Part shown: positions 62,186 through 64,000 of the stretch, one piece after another | How the letters are laid out: every line of letters begins with the position of its first letter | How positions within the stretch are numbered: position 1 is the stretch's first letter | Source: Brasenia schreberi | Taxonomy: Eukaryota; Streptophyta; Magnoliopsida; Nymphaeales; Cabombaceae | NCBI GenBank assembly: GCA_036023115.1 | Contig: JAYKKT010000089.1 | Coordinates: 9,651,501-9,715,500, forward strand | DNA: 64,000 bases | Direction of reading: 5' to 3' | Program-made: the position numbers and the translations under genes | The notes under the pieces: generated by a model | Seen by the model: the letters and a program-made list of their open reading frames with translations, nothing else | What the model was told of the DNA's origin: nothing | Database searches by the model: none

Positions 62186-62652
62186 GGTTAAGTGTAACGC
62201 TGAGGTGACCTTTCTCAGCAACCTTATCACAAAAACAGTTGGGTTGGTCATTCAACCGTTATCAGTGGTGGCGGTTACGGGAAAGAAACATAAAAGTCAA
62301 TTAGTTACGGATGAACTTCATAATTGATCGGATAAAGGCTCCTAAAGCAGAAAGCCCATCAAAGAATCCAAGGAGGGTTGGAGCACGCACTGCTCTATAA
62401 ATACATAGTAGCACCCAGTGATAATATATTGGGATATAGAAGAAAAGCACTAAAATCCCTCTCTAGAAAACCGACTGTATGAAAACCGAAAAAACAACCA
62501 AAATCCTTATCCGTTACATGTAAATCGGCTGCTTAAAGAGGAGAAGGTAAGTTGTCACTGTATATTAGAAGCAAAGAGGCTGAAAACTGTCAAGGAACGT
62601 CGTAATGAACATTGAGATCGCCCACCAGAGATCAACATTAGTATCAGAGCCT
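62186..62652 (+). mobile_element. LTR-like end with TATA box and primer-binding site
   Basis: TATAAATACA at 62395-62404 would serve as an LTR promoter, and TTAGTATCAGAGCC at 62638-62651 closely matches the plant retrotransposon primer-binding site complementary to initiator tRNA-Met (TGGTATCAGAGC). It directly follows '..CAACA', fitting an LTR 3' end. No gag-pol follows, as sequence changes to the inverted repeat at 62905, so this would be a truncated element. The left LTR edge is uncertain. Confidence 0.5.
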
Positions 62653-62904
62653 CATTCATCGTACAAAACAGGTATGCGATTAATTTTTGTAAAAAGAGAG
62701 AAGAAAACTGAGAGTTTATACAAAAAAAAAGAGGAAAGAGAACATCCTTGCCAGAATATTGTCGGAAACCACAATTTGTGGCCTCATATAGTAGGAAAGC
62801 AAATCGGCAAGATAACAAAAAAAATATAGAACCGAAAGGAAAAGAGTCTCGCCGTCTAAAGCTAGCCGAAAGAAAAAACCCACACAACCAGAGGGCCAAC
62901 CAAA

Positions 62905-63324
62905 GGTCAAGGTTGCAAGGACCATAATACGTATGTGAAGTCGAAGCAGTTCATAGTGGTGATTTGGTCTATAAAGCCTTACTACCTATCGGCACAAAAG
63001 ACGTAAACCATGTTTGCTCCTGCACCATTAAATGAAATATTGATAAGAATATCCAAGCTTATAAATACAAGGTATTTGAAGAAACGCTGCCTCTCTCAGT
63101 GGGGTTTGCTAATCGACCTTCGTCTGGCCTCATTCACAAACATTATATTGCTCTATTAGTCTTACTTCCCTCACAACACCAATAACATCACCTATTTCGA
63201 CAATGTTACAACATCGAGTCGAGGGGTCATTCATCTCACCAACAATCAGGCCATTGGACAACTCGGCTGAGCCACCTACGCCAAGCCCATACAACTCTAT
63301 GATGAAACCAAATAGTCAGTTGCG
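62905..63324 (+). repeat. left arm of large inverted repeat (lectin pseudogene)
   Basis: About 420 bp matching the reverse complement of 63572-63998, with some mismatches. It covers promoter-like sequence, a TATAAATA box (63060-63067), and the start of the lectin reading frame. The arms are separated by about 247 bp. Confidence 0.93.
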
Positions 63325-63565
63325 GACTTTGCTACCTATTTAACCTTCATCATTGATAATAGCCTCACCCCAAGCAAAGCCGATGGTCACACCTTGTCTC
63401 GAGCATACAATGATGAGCGACTTCACTCTATGAGTACATAGACGCACAACTATTCTCGCAAAAGACAAGCTAGTTTCTTTCCTAGTCACAGAGGATGAGA
63501 GTGGACCTCAACATGGCTTGGACATCATACCAGCAAGCATAGTGATCGACTCTGAGTTCAATGAC
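63090..63565 (+). pseudogene. lectin-domain pseudogene (receptor kinase paralogue)
   Basis: Third member of the lectin cluster, reduced to the N-terminal lectin part. The broken frame shows counterparts of 'LASFTNI', 'NITYFDN', 'SSRGVIHLTNN', 'AKPIQLYDE', 'SVADFATYLTFII' and, near 63470-63530, 'KLV..VTEDESGPQHGLDI', which parallels 'KLVAVEIDTY...NHMGID' of kinase 2. Stops interrupt at several points and the middle is shortened. No hinge, membrane span or kinase follows. Confidence 0.85.
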
Positions 63566-63571
63566 CGACTT

Positions 63572-63998
63572 CGCAACTGATCATGTGGTTTCATCATAGA
63601 GTTGTATGGGCTTGACGTAGGTGGCTCGGCTGGGTTGTCCAATGTCCTGATTGTTGGTGAGGTCGATGACCCCTGGACTCGATGTAGTAGCATTGTCGAA
63701 ATAGGTGATGTTATTGGTGTTGTTGTGTGGGAAGTAAGACTAATAGAGAAATATAACGTTTGTGAATGAGACCAGACGGAGGTCGATCAGCAGGCCTCAC
63801 TGAGAGGGGCAGCGTTTCTTCAAATACCTTGTATTTATAAGCTTTGGATATTCTTATCAATATTTCAGCTAATGGTGTAGGAGCCAACATTGTTTACGTC
63901 TTTTGTGCTGATAGGTAATAAGGCTTTATAGACCAAATCACCACTATGAACTGCTTCGACTTCACATACCTATTATGGTCCTTGCAACCTTGACCTTG
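63572..63998 (-). pseudogene. right arm: inverted lectin pseudogene copy
   Basis: Minus-strand copy of the same promoter-to-lectin start, with its own TATA box (63839-63832). It is less decayed than the left arm: it keeps CGA (Arg) where the left arm has TGA in the '..RATY.KPIQLYDE' stretch. Both arms share the TAG in 'LY*SYFP', so the source was already broken before duplication, unless the stop was copied by conversion. Homology reaches the window end and may continue. Confidence 0.88.
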
Positions 63999-64000
63999 TT

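Overview
This window looks like nuclear DNA of a flowering plant. It has AT-rich intergenic DNA, spliceosomal GT-AG introns, plant-specific gene families (L-type lectin receptor kinases, a CLE peptide gene, plant pyruvate decarboxylase), RTE-type LINEs with TTG-repeat tails, tRNA-derived SINE remnants and many GA, CA and TA microsatellites. Nothing suggests bacterial or organellar DNA. The species cannot be named from the sequence alone.

Layout. 1-700: worn RNase H-like retrotransposon remnant. 1229-7059 (minus): complete seven-exon pyruvate decarboxylase gene whose large last intron carries an antisense RTE fragment. 7.1-17.0 kb: no convincing gene; degenerate repeats, a SINE remnant, a 231-bp tandem duplication beside a TATA box, a rearranged RTE 3' end, and an inverted-repeat element of about 1.2 kb. 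17033-18529 (minus): complete intronless GT4 glycosyltransferase. 19.5-21.4 kb: RTE and SINE fragments, one RTE piece with a clear 13-bp target-site duplication. 23.8-29.0 kb and 35.1-39.6 kb: two copies of one segment of about 5 kb. The first holds an intact CLE peptide gene (26587-26853, minus); the second holds its dead copy, with a nonsense codon and a deletion of the peptide domain. Between them lies a nearly full-length decayed RTE (29.7-32.9 kb). 39.6-46.6 kb: no convincing gene; a TA-rich block and a near-identical 299-bp tandem duplication. 46.6-49.7 kb: second nearly full-length RTE. 50.6-59.0 kb: two tandem L-type lectin receptor kinase genes, both apparently intact. 59.7-62.2 kb: a noncoding direct duplication. 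62.2-62.7 kb: an LTR-retrotransposon-like end with TATA box and primer-binding site. 62.9-64.0 kb: a lectin-domain pseudogene arranged as a large inverted repeat reaching the window edge.

How the genes relate. The pyruvate decarboxylase (ethanol fermentation under low oxygen), the glycosyltransferase (predicted endomembrane) and the CLE gene (secreted signal) are functionally unrelated neighbours. The real cluster is the lectin receptor kinase family at the right end. Two intact copies share promoter and coding sequence; their second exons are almost identical while their first exons have diverged, which suggests gene conversion. A third, lectin-only copy is a pseudogene folded into an inverted repeat with a TATA box in each arm. 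That arrangement could give double-stranded RNA against this gene family and is the most interesting hypothesis in the window, but it is an inference that needs small-RNA data.
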